Assembly (NCBI GenBank): GCA_030612965.1
Contig: JAUWMW010000029.1
Location: 1-14,527, forward strand
Source: a bacterium
GTDB taxonomy: Bacteria; Zixibacteria; MSB-5A5; GN15; FEB-12
Direction: 5' to 3'
Length of the DNA stretch: 14,527 nucleotides
In this document: piece after piece, positions 1 through 6,460 of the stretch
How the letters are laid out: every line of letters begins with the position of its first letter
How positions within the stretch are numbered: the stretch's first letter is position 1
Made by a program: the position numbers and the translations under genes
Notes under the pieces: model-generated
Told to the model about the DNA's origin: nothing
Databases searched by the model: none
What the model saw: only the letters and a program-made list of their open reading frames with translations

Positions 1-41
1 AGAGTGTAGCGCTTGTGACTGTCAAAAGCTATATTCTCCAT
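1..41 (-). CDS. N-terminus of probable IS110-family transposase (partial, cut by window edge)
   Basis: The minus strand opens with ATG at 41-39 and reads MENIAFDSHKRYTL before the window ends. A perfect Shine-Dalgarno AGGAGG (complement of 49-54) lies 7 nt upstream, which makes this a real start despite the short visible stretch. The Asp-Ser-His-Lys run at residues 7-10, after a short hydrophobic strand (IAF), matches the first RuvC-like Asp block (D-x-H/S-K) at the start of IS110-type DEDD transposases. The family call rests on 14 residues and on recollection of such N-termini, so it is tentative. The gene is divergent from the STAND-TPR gene and would continue to the left. Another RuvC-fold or unrelated protein cannot be excluded. 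Confidence 0.5.
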   Translation of the reverse strand, partial: MENIAFDSHKRYT

Positions 42-130
42 AAGTGCGCCTCCTGACTGCGGCCAATACCGCAGTGGTTAATCTTCAACAGGAATATAAT
101 CCTGCCAAAGGGGGCGCGCTTTCATAATAT
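42..130 (-). other. Hairpin-bearing leader of the transposase-like gene
   Basis: Two perfect stems sit just upstream of the transposase-like start. One is actgcgg/ccgcagt at 56-62 and 69-75 (7 bp, 6-nt loop), directly behind the Shine-Dalgarno. The other is cagga/tcctg at 89-93 and 100-104 (5 bp, 6-nt loop). If the gene is IS110-type, this is where the non-coding left end, which in that family encodes the bridge RNA, would lie. The dispersed repeat begins at 131, so if that repeat is host DNA the left end would be under 100 nt, shorter than expected. No element boundary can be placed from one copy. Confidence 0.3.
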
Positions 131-267
131 CATTGCGAGGAGCGAAGACACTTGTGTCGCAGCGACGCGGCAATCTCATCCTGCAGATTACCCCAACGAC
201 GGGTGGCTGTCTCAAACTTGTTTGGGGCGAGCTTCACTTCGGGGGTGAAATCATCCATCTTTGACAT
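130..267 (-). other. Short ORF of 45 codons, 3' part formed by a dispersed repeat
   Basis: The minus strand has an open frame from ATG at 267 (second ATG at 258) to TGA at 132-130. The first 29 residues (beginning MSKMDDFTPEVKLAPNKF) look like ordinary hydrophilic protein with GC-rich third positions. The last 16 residues come entirely from the dispersed palindromic repeat at 131-177, which also supplies most of the stop codon. No clear Shine-Dalgarno is seen. It may be the remaining 5' end of a gene cut by the repeat, a small real protein, or chance. I do not recognise it. It is divergent from the STAND-TPR gene, with the two starts about 50 bp apart. Confidence 0.25.
131..177 (-). repeat. 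Dispersed REP-like palindromic repeat, copy 1
   Basis: Read on the minus strand this begins gagattgccgcg, contains cgacacaagtgtct, and ends gcaatg. It is the same element as the plus-strand copies starting at 2427 and 13292. The core gacac-aa-gtgtc is self-complementary and the outer attgc/gcaat arms also pair, so the unit is an imperfect palindrome. This copy lacks the gctttttcaaca tail of the other two. Confidence 0.75.
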
Positions 268-295
268 TGCTCACGTATTCGTAAAAGCCTATATT
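267..295 (+). promoter_or_regulatory. Putative sigma70-type promoter of the STAND-TPR gene
   Basis: The -10 candidate is tatatt at 290-295 (5/6 to consensus), 17 nt after a weak -35 ttgctc at 267-272. A better ttgaca at 261-266 is too far (23 nt) to pair with it. Transcription would begin near 302, just ahead of the aggga Shine-Dalgarno at 306-310. This fits ATG 318 as the start and argues against the TTG at 294, which would lie inside the -10 box. The call is by motif only. Confidence 0.35.
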
Positions 296-317
296 GACGC
301 AAAATAGGGAAGTACGA

Positions 318-2414
318 ATGGAAGGCATCTCCGGAGATTACATCGGCTGGATTATAGGCATTGCGAGCATTGCCGCAGGTGTGATACTATACTTGTGGTC
401 ACAACGATCCAAGCAGAAAAGCGAAAAGAGGGGACTATACAAAGTCGTCCTGAAGAAATCCTTCGATCTGCAGCCGGCAGAGGTGATGGGTGAATTGCGC
501 GGCAGCCACAAGGGCGGTTTTCGGGACTACTGTCTTGACCGCGATGAGATCGACCAGATCAAGAAACGAATCGCCGCTGGCAAAGACGTGCTGGTCATCG
601 GTGATCCCCTTGCGGGAAAAACGCGAGCGGTCTATGAAGCCCTCAAACATGCAGAAAACAAGACGGCTGTCACCATCCCGCGAATCGTCGATGTCAACCC
701 GAACGAGTTCAAGGTTCCCCAGCATCTGTCGGGGACCCGCAAAGGTGTGCTCTTAGTCGACGATATCAACAAGTACGTTTCCAAGCAGCACTTTGAACAC
801 CTGTTGCAGCAGTACATTGACAACGGCTACCTGATCATCGCGACCTGTCGAAAGGGTCCGGAACTGGACCGGGCGAAATCGGCGCTGGAGCAGATATTCG
901 CGTCATTGTTCGATGATCCGGTGGAAATGGGCAAGGTCGACCGGGAAGAGGCAGAGGCGGTCGCGCAAAAGACTGATGTTGACATGCCCACTAGTTATGA
1001 CGGCAACATAGGCTCGATCTTTGTCCCTATCGAAGCCATGCGACAACGATATGCCGAAGACTGCACTGACGAGGGCCGCGCTGTATTGCGGTCAATCAAG
1101 CGGCTGTTCATGGGTGGTGTGTACGAAGAGGGTGGAATCTATTCCGAGGGGCATATCAAAAAGGTGTGCGAAGAACTCGAGGAATTGAAGCTTGAGAAGT
1201 TCAAATGGCGGGAGCTTCTGGATTCTCTGGCCAGTCTGTCGTTCCTCCAACCCGGCAAGGAAGGTTTCGCTGTAGAGGAAACATACATCGAACAGATATT
1301 TAAGGTCGACTGCTCACTGCTTGACAACTTCCGTGAACTGGCCGCGCTGTTCTCCGACGATCCGGAGGCGCTCTTCAAAGTTGGTAACCGAGCAGATAAT
1401 AAGCAATACACTGAGGACCTGGGCGACGACTACGTCAAAGTGAAGCGTCTGGCTGTTGACACCTTCCAGGCCGTGCTTTCACATTGGTCATTGAAGACGC
1501 ATACGGAGCGGCATGCCATGACCCAGAACAGCCTGGGTATTGCCTATGGGAAGCTTGCTGATATTGAGGACAAAGCGGCCAACTGCCAGAAAGCGATTGC
1601 CGCCTATCAGGAAGCGCTGAAGGTCTACACGCTGGAGCGCTTCCCGATGGACTATGCCATGACCCAGAACAACCTGGGTGTTGCCTACGATACTCTTGCT
1701 GAGGTAGAGGACAAAGCAGCCAACTGCCAGAAAGCGATTGCCGCCTATCAGGAAGCGCTGAACGTCTACACGCTGGAGCGCTTCCCGATTCAATATGCCA
1801 TGACCCAGAACAACCTGGGGGCTGCCTATCAGAGTCTTGGTGACATCAAGGACAAAGCGGCCAACGGCAAGAAAGCGATTGCCGCCTATCAGGAAGCGCT
1901 GAAGGTGTACAGACCGGAGCAGTTCCCAATGCAATACGCCGCGATCCAGAACAACCTGGGTAATGCCTACCGGAATCTTGGTGACATTGAGGAGAAAGCG
2001 GCCAACTGCAAGAAAGCGATTGCTGCATATGAGGAAGCGCTGAAAGTCAGAACGCTGGAGCGCTTCCCGATGGACTATGCTATGACCCAGAACAACCTGG
2101 GTGTTGCCTATAGGAATCTTGGTGACATTGAGGACAAGGCGGCCAACTGCAAGAAAGCAATTGCTGCCTATCAGGAAGTGCTGAAGGTCTACACGCAGGA
2201 GCGCTTCCCGATGAACTACGCCAACACTAAGAACAACCTCGGTGTTGCCTATTGGGGTCTTGGTGACATCGCGGACAAAGCGGCCAACTGCAAGCGGGCG
2301 CGTAAAGCATATGAGGCTGCTCTCTCGGTGTATCGCAAGCTCGATATGCCTCTGCAGGTCGAGCTGGTGGAGCGCAACCTTGCCATTCTGGATGCCTTTG
2401 AAGCTGAGGAGTGA
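318..2414 (+). CDS. Membrane-anchored STAND-like P-loop NTPase with C-terminal TPR array
   Basis: The protein is 698 aa from ATG 318; Shine-Dalgarno agggaag at 306-312 lies 5 nt upstream. In order it shows: one N-terminal hydrophobic segment (about residues 8-28) followed by a basic stretch, so probably cytoplasmic-side anchoring; a P-loop ATPase core with Walker A GDPLAGKT (95-102), Walker B VLLVDDI (144-150) and a sensor-type strand YLIIATCR (171-178); a helical, winged-helix-like connector (about 210-390); and six TPR units of 47 residues (400-681) with the theme NNLGxAYxxLGDIEDKAANCKKAI. NTPase plus repeat sensor is the architecture of STAND switches (NLR/Avs-like), in which the C-terminal repeats bind a trigger and the NTPase oligomerises. 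No N-terminal nuclease, TIR or protease effector is present, only the membrane helix. The gene is monocistronic and flanked by a transposase fragment and dispersed repeats. A defence role is inferred. A signalling or scaffold role is equally compatible with the sequence. Confidence 0.8.
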   Translation: MEGISGDYIGWIIGIASIAAGVILYLWSQRSKQKSEKRGLYKVVLKKSFDLQPAEVMGELRGSHKGGFRDYCLDRDEIDQIKKRIAAGKDVLVIGDPLAGKTRAVYEALKHAENKTAVTIPRIVDVNPNEFKVPQHLSGTRKGVLLVDDINKYVSKQHFEHLLQQYIDNGYLIIATCRKGPELDRAKSALEQIFASLFDDPVEMGKVDREEAEAVAQKTDVDMPTSYDGNIGSIFVPIEAMRQRYAEDCTDEGRAVLRSIKRLFMGGVYEEGGIYSEGHIKKVCEELEELKLEKFKWRELLDSLASLSFLQPGKEGFAVEETYIEQIFKVDCSLLDNFRELAALFSDDPEALFKVGNRADNKQYTEDLGDDYVKVKRLAVDTFQAVLSHWSLKTHTERHAMTQNSLGIAYGKLADIEDKAANCQKAIAAYQEALKVYTLERFPMDYAMTQNNLGVAYDTLAEVEDKAANCQKAIAAYQEALNVYTLERFPIQYAMTQNNLGAAYQSLGDIKDKAANGKKAIAAYQEALKVYRPEQFPMQYAAIQNNLGNAYRNLGDIEEKAANCKKAIAAYEEALKVRTLERFPMDYAMTQNNLGVAYRNLGDIEDKAANCKKAIAAYQEVLKVYTQERFPMNYANTKNNLGVAYWGLGDIADKAANCKRARKAYEAALSVYRKLDMPLQVELVERNLAILDAFEAEE
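1515..2360 (+). repeat. Six in-frame 141-bp tandem repeats encoding TPR units
   Basis: Units start at 1515, 1656, 1797, 1938, 2079 and 2220, all exactly 141 bp with no indel. Units 1 and 2 differ at about 15 of 141 positions by hand count. The motif atgacccagaacaacctggg recurs nearly unchanged, as does gcgattgccgcctatcagga. The last unit is the most divergent. A Cys in the AANC(Q/K)KA position is kept in five units and is Gly in the third. Such regular spacing and high identity indicate recent duplication or gene conversion. Array length may vary between strains. Confidence 0.9.
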
Positions 2415-2426
2415 GTCTTTCCGAAT

Positions 2427-2506
2427 GAGATTGCCGCGCTCCCTACGACACGAGTGTCTTAGGTCGCTCGCTTTCAGAGATGACGAGAAAAGGGGCTTTT
2501 TCAACA
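2427..2506 (+). repeat. Dispersed REP-like palindromic repeat, copy 2, with gctttttcaaca tail
   Basis: This starts 12 nt after the STAND-TPR stop. Its core gagattgccgcgctccctacgacac... matches copy 3 (13292) almost base for base, apart from about 7 extra bases at 2471-2478. Both copies end in gctttttcaaca. A short aaaag/ctttt pairing at the tail might act as a weak transcription end for the upstream gene, but no strong terminator is seen. Confidence 0.75.
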
Positions 2507-2590
2507 GCCTCCAACCGCACCCTGTTTCGACACCCCTTCGGTTACGTTATTCATAAATCAACTCGGACGGTCGAAACCACCATTTAGACA

Positions 2591-2619
2591 TTGACATTCT
2601 CAGGGTTTTGGGTGATCTT
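2591..2619 (+). promoter_or_regulatory. Possible promoter of the rpsU operon
   Basis: A perfect -35 box ttgaca at 2591-2596 is followed after 17 nt by gatctt (2614-2619), only 3/6 to the -10 consensus. It is the best candidate in the 264-nt gap before rpsU. The gap otherwise holds repeat copy 2 and no gene. Confidence 0.25.
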
Positions 2620-2678
2620 ACCGATAGAAAGAAATTGTACGTATGAACCTTCAACCGACCTAAAGGAGGTGTAACTGG

Positions 2679-2879
2679 TTGACCGGAGTTAAAGTACGGG
2701 ACGATGAGTCCTTCGAACGAGCCCTTCGCCGCTTTAACAAGTTCTGCGAAAAAGCAGGGATTCTGACAGACATCAAGAAGCATCAGCATTTTGAAAAACC
2801 GTCCGAGGCGCGCAAGCGCAAGCTGGCAGCCGCCCGACGGAAATCCAGGCGGAACAAATACAAAGATGATCGCTATTAA
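2679..2879 (+). CDS. rpsU: 30S ribosomal protein S21
   Basis: The protein is 66 aa. It starts at TTG 2679, chosen because the strong Shine-Dalgarno aaggaggt (2663-2670) is 8 nt upstream and there is no in-frame ATG. The N-terminus GVKVRDDESFERALRRF and the following KFCEKAGIL are the typical S21 signature (V.V...ES...ALRRF...C.K.G). A Lys/Arg-rich tail (KRKLAAARRKSRRNKYK) follows, as in rRNA-binding S21. S21 sits on the 30S platform near the anti-Shine-Dalgarno end of 16S rRNA and helps initiation. The TAA stop shares its last A with the yqeY ATG (TAATG), which implies coupled translation. Use of TTG behind a near-perfect Shine-Dalgarno could tune S21 output. Confidence 0.95.
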   Translation: MTGVKVRDDESFERALRRFNKFCEKAGILTDIKKHQHFEKPSEARKRKLAAARRKSRRNKYKDDRY

Positions 2880-3325
2880 TGGCTCTCTTTGAGAAAATCG
2901 ATCACGATATGATAGAGGCCCTGAAAGCCGGTGAGAAAGATCGTCTCACTGTGCTTCGGGGTCTCAAATCCGATCTGAAGTACAGGCGGATCGACAAAGG
3001 GGACGATCTTACCGACGAGGACGTGAACAGCGTTTTGGCATCGGCGGCCAAGCAGCGGCGCGATTCCATTGAGCAGTTCGCAAAAGGGGGGCGGGATGAC
3101 CTGGTGCAGCAGGAGAAATTCCAACTCGACGTTATCACTCACTACCTCCCCAAGCAGCTCGACGAGAATGAGTTGCGAGAGATTGTCGCCAGGGCAATTG
3201 CCGAGGTCTCAGCCGAGTCGCCGCAGCAGATCGGGGCTGTCATGAAGGTTGTCATGCCGCAGGTCAAGGGTGTAGCCGACGGAAAAATGGTCAATAAATT
3301 GGCCATGGAAATCCTTGCCAAGTAG
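2879..3325 (+). CDS. yqeY: GatB/YqeY domain protein
   Basis: The protein is 148 aa, the usual size for stand-alone YqeY. The N-terminal helical half contains DRLTVLRGLKSDLKYRRID and the second half the family-typical YLPKQLDENELREIV. The C-terminus has the QIGAVMKVVMPQVKGVADGKMVNKL block (QxGxVMxxxMPxxxGxADG), homologous to the tRNA-binding tail of GatB, the Asp/Glu-tRNA amidotransferase B subunit. A tRNA-related role is assumed for the family, but the precise function is unknown. It overlaps the rpsU stop by 1 nt and has no obvious Shine-Dalgarno of its own, so it probably depends on rpsU translation. The rpsU-yqeY pairing is common in bacteria. Confidence 0.93.
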   Translation: MALFEKIDHDMIEALKAGEKDRLTVLRGLKSDLKYRRIDKGDDLTDEDVNSVLASAAKQRRDSIEQFAKGGRDDLVQQEKFQLDVITHYLPKQLDENELREIVARAIAEVSAESPQQIGAVMKVVMPQVKGVADGKMVNKLAMEILAK

Positions 3326-3382
3326 TTTTAGAACTCCCTATATTTCCAATAGTTGTAGCAACCCTTATGTGGGAGTGTGCTT

Positions 3383-4021
3383 ATGAATTGGGTAGATGGT
3401 ATTTTGATTTTGTTGCTCCTGGTGATGGTCGTAATTGGTTCCAAGAAGGGATTGATTCGCGAATTGATGGCCTTTGCGATTTTTTTCGCCGCCGTAATTG
3501 TGTCGGTTAACTACATCGATCACTTCGCGGTCTGGGTCTATAACCAGGTCGGCGGGTCTCCGTTGATCTCGGCCTTCCTGGCCTTTGCGATATTGCTGGC
3601 GGTAACCTATGCAGCCTTCAAACTGTTGGGCATATTGTTCTACCGGGTAGCCAATCTCAAACAGATCGGCAAGAAAGATCAGATGGGCGGCGCTCTGGTC
3701 GGATTCCTGCGCGGGTGGGTGGCTATCGGCTTCTTGACCTTTATGGCTTTCCTGCTGCCGTTGCCGGATGCGTTCTACACGGCCTTCGAATCTTCGATGT
3801 TCGGCCCGGTAGTAGCCAAGACAGTACCCCTAATGTACGAGGGGACCTCTCCCCTGCACCCATCACGACCGAGTTTCATGGGTCAGTTGGAGCAGGCGTT
3901 GCTGGTCGCACCCAACGACAGCCAAGGTGACAGCCGGGCGCTCGATGAACATCGTGTCCAGGTGCATCGGGTGCTTTATCAGATGGAACGGTTCTTCACC
4001 ACGAGTTTGGATGATACCTGA
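3383..4021 (+). CDS. cvpA: CvpA family membrane protein
   Basis: The protein is 212 aa from ATG 3383, preferred over GTG 3377 because Shine-Dalgarno gggag (3371-3375) is 7 nt from the ATG but only 1 nt from the GTG. It has four hydrophobic segments at about residues 5-18, 26-48, 62-84 and 103-125. The CvpA hallmarks are the N-terminal NWVDGILILLL, the KKGLIRELMAF turn, and the DQMGGALVGFLRGWV block before the last helix. CvpA was named for colicin V production; in other bacteria it affects envelope stress resistance. The C-terminal 80 residues are polar and not recognised. Genomic pairing of cvpA with mutS2 downstream is widespread. The gene ends 35 nt before a strong terminator. Confidence 0.88.
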   Translation: MNWVDGILILLLLVMVVIGSKKGLIRELMAFAIFFAAVIVSVNYIDHFAVWVYNQVGGSPLISAFLAFAILLAVTYAAFKLLGILFYRVANLKQIGKKDQMGGALVGFLRGWVAIGFLTFMAFLLPLPDAFYTAFESSMFGPVVAKTVPLMYEGTSPLHPSRPSFMGQLEQALLVAPNDSQGDSRALDEHRVQVHRVLYQMERFFTTSLDDT

Positions 4022-4027
4022 TTTGGC

Positions 4028-4055
4028 TTTGATTTCACAGCCGACTTTCTATATT
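4028..4055 (+). promoter_or_regulatory. Putative mutS2 promoter lying just before the terminator hairpin
   Basis: The -10 candidate is tatatt (4050-4055), with a weak -35 tttgat (4028-4033) 16 nt upstream. Initiation would fall near 4062, inside the left arm of the terminator. Transcripts from here would lack a complete hairpin and escape termination, with a leader of only about 30 nt. Motif-based and tentative. Confidence 0.3.
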
Positions 4056-4056
4056 G

Positions 4057-4082
4057 AAGCCGACCTTGGGTCGGCTTTTTTA
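4057..4082 (+). terminator. Strong rho-independent terminator after cvpA
   Basis: A perfect 9-bp stem aagccgacc (4057-4065) / ggtcggctt (4069-4077) with a 3-nt loop ttg runs into a six-T tract (4076-4081). It ends the rpsU-yqeY-cvpA transcript and separates it from mutS2-dnaG-recN. The T tract ends only 11 nt before the mutS2 start codon. Confidence 0.9.
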
Positions 4083-4092
4083 TAAGTACCAG

Positions 4093-6459
4093 ATGAGTAT
4101 GATTGACGAACACACCATAGAAACCCTCGAATTCCCGAAGATTGTGTCCCTGATTACGGGCAAGTGTCTCACTCGGTATGGACATTACGAAATCGACACT
4201 ATCGCACCGATGTCGAATATCGAACTGATTCGCCGCCGCCAGGCTGAAATCTCTGAGATGAAGGATGTCATCAGTTTCGGCGAGCACTTCCCTCTGTATC
4301 GCATGGAGACCGACAGCCGCGAACTCCTGAAGCGATCGAACGTAGAGGGCAATGCGCTCGAGGGCAAGGAGATCCTTGAAATCCACGAACTGGTCAGAAC
4401 ATCGATCGGCCTGAACGACTACAGCCCCGAAGAGCGGGCGAAGTCTCCCCTGATCGGTGAATATCTCGATGGCATCCGCGCCTTCCCCGAACTGCGAAAC
4501 CAGATCAACAAAGCACTTGATGAAGACGGGCTGGTGCGGGACAATGCCTCGCCGAAACTGCGTATGATCCGACGTGATCTCGCCGACAGCCGCCGCAAGA
4601 TTGTGGCGCGGCTGGAATCGATTCTCACTGGACGGTCCAAGCGGGCGGGCTGGCAGGATGATGTCGTAACCCAGCGCAACGACCGGTATGTGATTCCAAT
4701 GCCGGCTAATTCATACCAAGCCGATCGTGGCATTCTTCACGACCGCAGTCAATCCGGCGCCACCCTCTACATTGAACCGAAGGAAACGGTCGAACTCAAC
4801 AACCACATCAACCTCCTCATGCAGGAGGAACTGATCGAAGTCAATCGCATCCTGCGCGAGTTGACGGCCGAGATAGGTCGCCGCAGCGAACCCCTCCTGG
4901 AGAATACACGGATGATCGGCCGCCTGGATTATCTCCATGCCGCTGCGCTTTTTTCGATCCAGATCAACGGCAACGCTCCGGAAATCGTCGACGAGGCGGT
5001 GGTGTCACTGGTCGAGGCGCGGCACCCACTGTTGATCGTGCAGCTCGGCGAGATTCCGAAAGTGGTGCCGACCGATATTGCACTTGGAGATGATCGTTTG
5101 GTGGTGCTGGTGACGGGGCCAAACACCGGCGGCAAGACGATTGCGCTCAAAACCATCGGGCTCTCGGTGCTGATGGCGCTGTCGGGGCTGCACATTTCAG
5201 CGGATGAGAAATCTCAGATCGGTCTCTTCAGAAACCTGCATGCCGACATCGGCGATGAGCAGTCGATCGAGTTGTCGTTGTCCACTTTCGCCTCGCATAT
5301 CAAGAATATCATCAGCGGCCTTCGCACTGCATCGCAGGATACGCTGCTCCTTTTTGACGAGATCGGCGCCGGCACCGATCCCAAAGAAGGCTCTGCTCTG
5401 GCTGAAGCGATCATACTTCATGCCATCGAAAAGGGCGCCCGGTTGGTAGCAACAACGCATTACTCGCAGTTGAAAACACTGGCCATGGAGCACCCGGAAG
5501 TTGAGAACGCCTCGTTGGAATTCGACCGTAAGACGCTGGCGCCCACTTATCGTCTGCGCCTCGGACTGCCGGGGTCGTCGTACGCAGTCGAGATCGCCGG
5601 CCGACTGGGGATGCCGGAATCGATCTGTCGCCGAGCTGCAGAACTGCGGGGAACATCAGAGCGATCGCTGGCCAACCTGATCGCTACGATCGAAGCTGAA
5701 TTGACCAAGATCAAGGAAGACCGCAGAGAACTGAGTGAACGACTCGAACAGGCCCGTCAACTTGAGCAGTCCAATCACGCCCGGTCCGAGAAGTTGCGTC
5801 AGAAAAAGGAAACAAGTCGGGCCGAGCATTTGGGCGATGCTGAGCAGTTCCTCAACGAAACGCGACGGGAAGTAGAGCGACTGGTTGCCGAGATCCGTGA
5901 ATCCCAGGCCTCCAAAGAGTCAGTACAGAAATTCCACCGCACCCTTCAGACGAGACAAGATCAACTCGCAAAGAAACAAAAACGTCCAAAAGCAGAAAAG
6001 CCTGCCGACGGCGTCATCAACGTGGGTGACACTGTCCATGTGCTGTCGTTAGATCAAAGAGGTCAGGTTGAACAACTCCTTGGAAACGACCGGGTCAAGG
6101 TTCGGTTGGGCAACGTGACCACCACCGTGGAGTTGCGAAACCTGGCCAGGACGGACGGCGCCGGTAAGAGCATGCCGCCGGCTTCATACGCTGGACCCGC
6201 ACCCAGCGACGACATTAGTCCCGAGATCCATCTCAGAGGCATGACGGTCGATGAAGGGATGGAGGCGCTCAATCGTTTTCTCGATCGGGCCGTGCTCGCC
6301 GGGCTGCGTCAGGTCTACGTGATTCACGGCAAAGGAACCGGCAAATTGCGCAAGGGGTTAACCACTTTCTTGAGCAGCCATCCGGAAGTTGATTCACTGC
6401 GCCTCGGTGACTGGAACGAAGGCGGCGCCGGGGTGACCGTCGTGAAACTGAAGCCATGA
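4093..6459 (+). CDS. mutS2: Endonuclease MutS2
   Basis: The protein is 788 aa from ATG 4093 (ATG 4099 is also possible); the family norm is about 780. An earlier in-frame TTG at 4054 would lie before the terminator and is rejected. Domains: MutS core/clamp (about 1-310); ABC-type ATPase with Walker A GPNTGGKT (342-349), signature region ELSLSTFASHIKNI, Walker B LLLFDEIGAGTDP (about 418-430) and the TTHYSQLK switch; a coiled coil (about 530-640); a KOW-like domain from about 648 (GDTVHVLSLDQRGQVEQLL); and a C-terminal Smr domain (711-788) with HGKGTGKLR at 745. There is no mismatch-binding N-terminal domain, as expected for MutS2. Family roles are suppression of homologous recombination and resolution of collided ribosomes. 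The Smr entry motif reads EIHLRG where LDLRG is usual. The gene has no good Shine-Dalgarno and its stop is 1 nt from dnaG. Confidence 0.96.
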   Translation: MSMIDEHTIETLEFPKIVSLITGKCLTRYGHYEIDTIAPMSNIELIRRRQAEISEMKDVISFGEHFPLYRMETDSRELLKRSNVEGNALEGKEILEIHELVRTSIGLNDYSPEERAKSPLIGEYLDGIRAFPELRNQINKALDEDGLVRDNASPKLRMIRRDLADSRRKIVARLESILTGRSKRAGWQDDVVTQRNDRYVIPMPANSYQADRGILHDRSQSGATLYIEPKETVELNNHINLLMQEELIEVNRILRELTAEIGRRSEPLLENTRMIGRLDYLHAAALFSIQINGNAPEIVDEAVVSLVEARHPLLIVQLGEIPKVVPTDIALGDDRLVVLVTGPNTGGKTIALKTIGLSVLMALSGLHISADEKSQIGLFRNLHADIGDEQSIELSLSTFASHIKNIISGLRTASQDTLLLFDEIGAGTDPKEGSALAEAIILHAIEKGARLVATTHYSQLKTLAMEHPEVENASLEFDRKTLAPTYRLRLGLPGSSYAVEIAGRLGMPESICRRAAELRGTSERSLANLIATIEAELTKIKEDRRELSERLEQARQLEQSNHARSEKLRQKKETSRAEHLGDAEQFLNETRREVERLVAEIRESQASKESVQKFHRTLQTRQDQLAKKQKRPKAEKPADGVINVGDTVHVLSLDQRGQVEQLLGNDRVKVRLGNVTTTVELRNLARTDGAGKSMPPASYAGPAPSDDISPEIHLRGMTVDEGMEALNRFLDRAVLAGLRQVYVIHGKGTGKLRKGLTTFLSSHPEVDSLRLGDWNEGGAGVTVVKLKP

Positions 6460-6460
6460 C

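Noticed and set aside
294..317. TTG 294 as start of the STAND-TPR gene
   Set aside because: It lies inside the likely -10 box and lacks a ribosome binding site, whereas ATG 318 has agggaag 5 nt upstream.
1515..2360. CRISPR array
   Set aside because: The periodic units are 141 bp, contiguous, in frame and coding. There are no short repeats with unique spacers anywhere in the window.
1488..2504. Long minus-strand open frame (338 codons) across the TPR region
   Set aside because: It is opposite the TPR array. The 141-bp periodicity keeps one antisense frame open and the translation is itself just repeated units. The plus strand has Walker motifs and TPR consensus.
4054..4092. TTG 4054 as start of mutS2
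   Set aside because: The added 13 residues would be the translated terminator hairpin. Family alignment starts at MSMIDEHTIETLEF.
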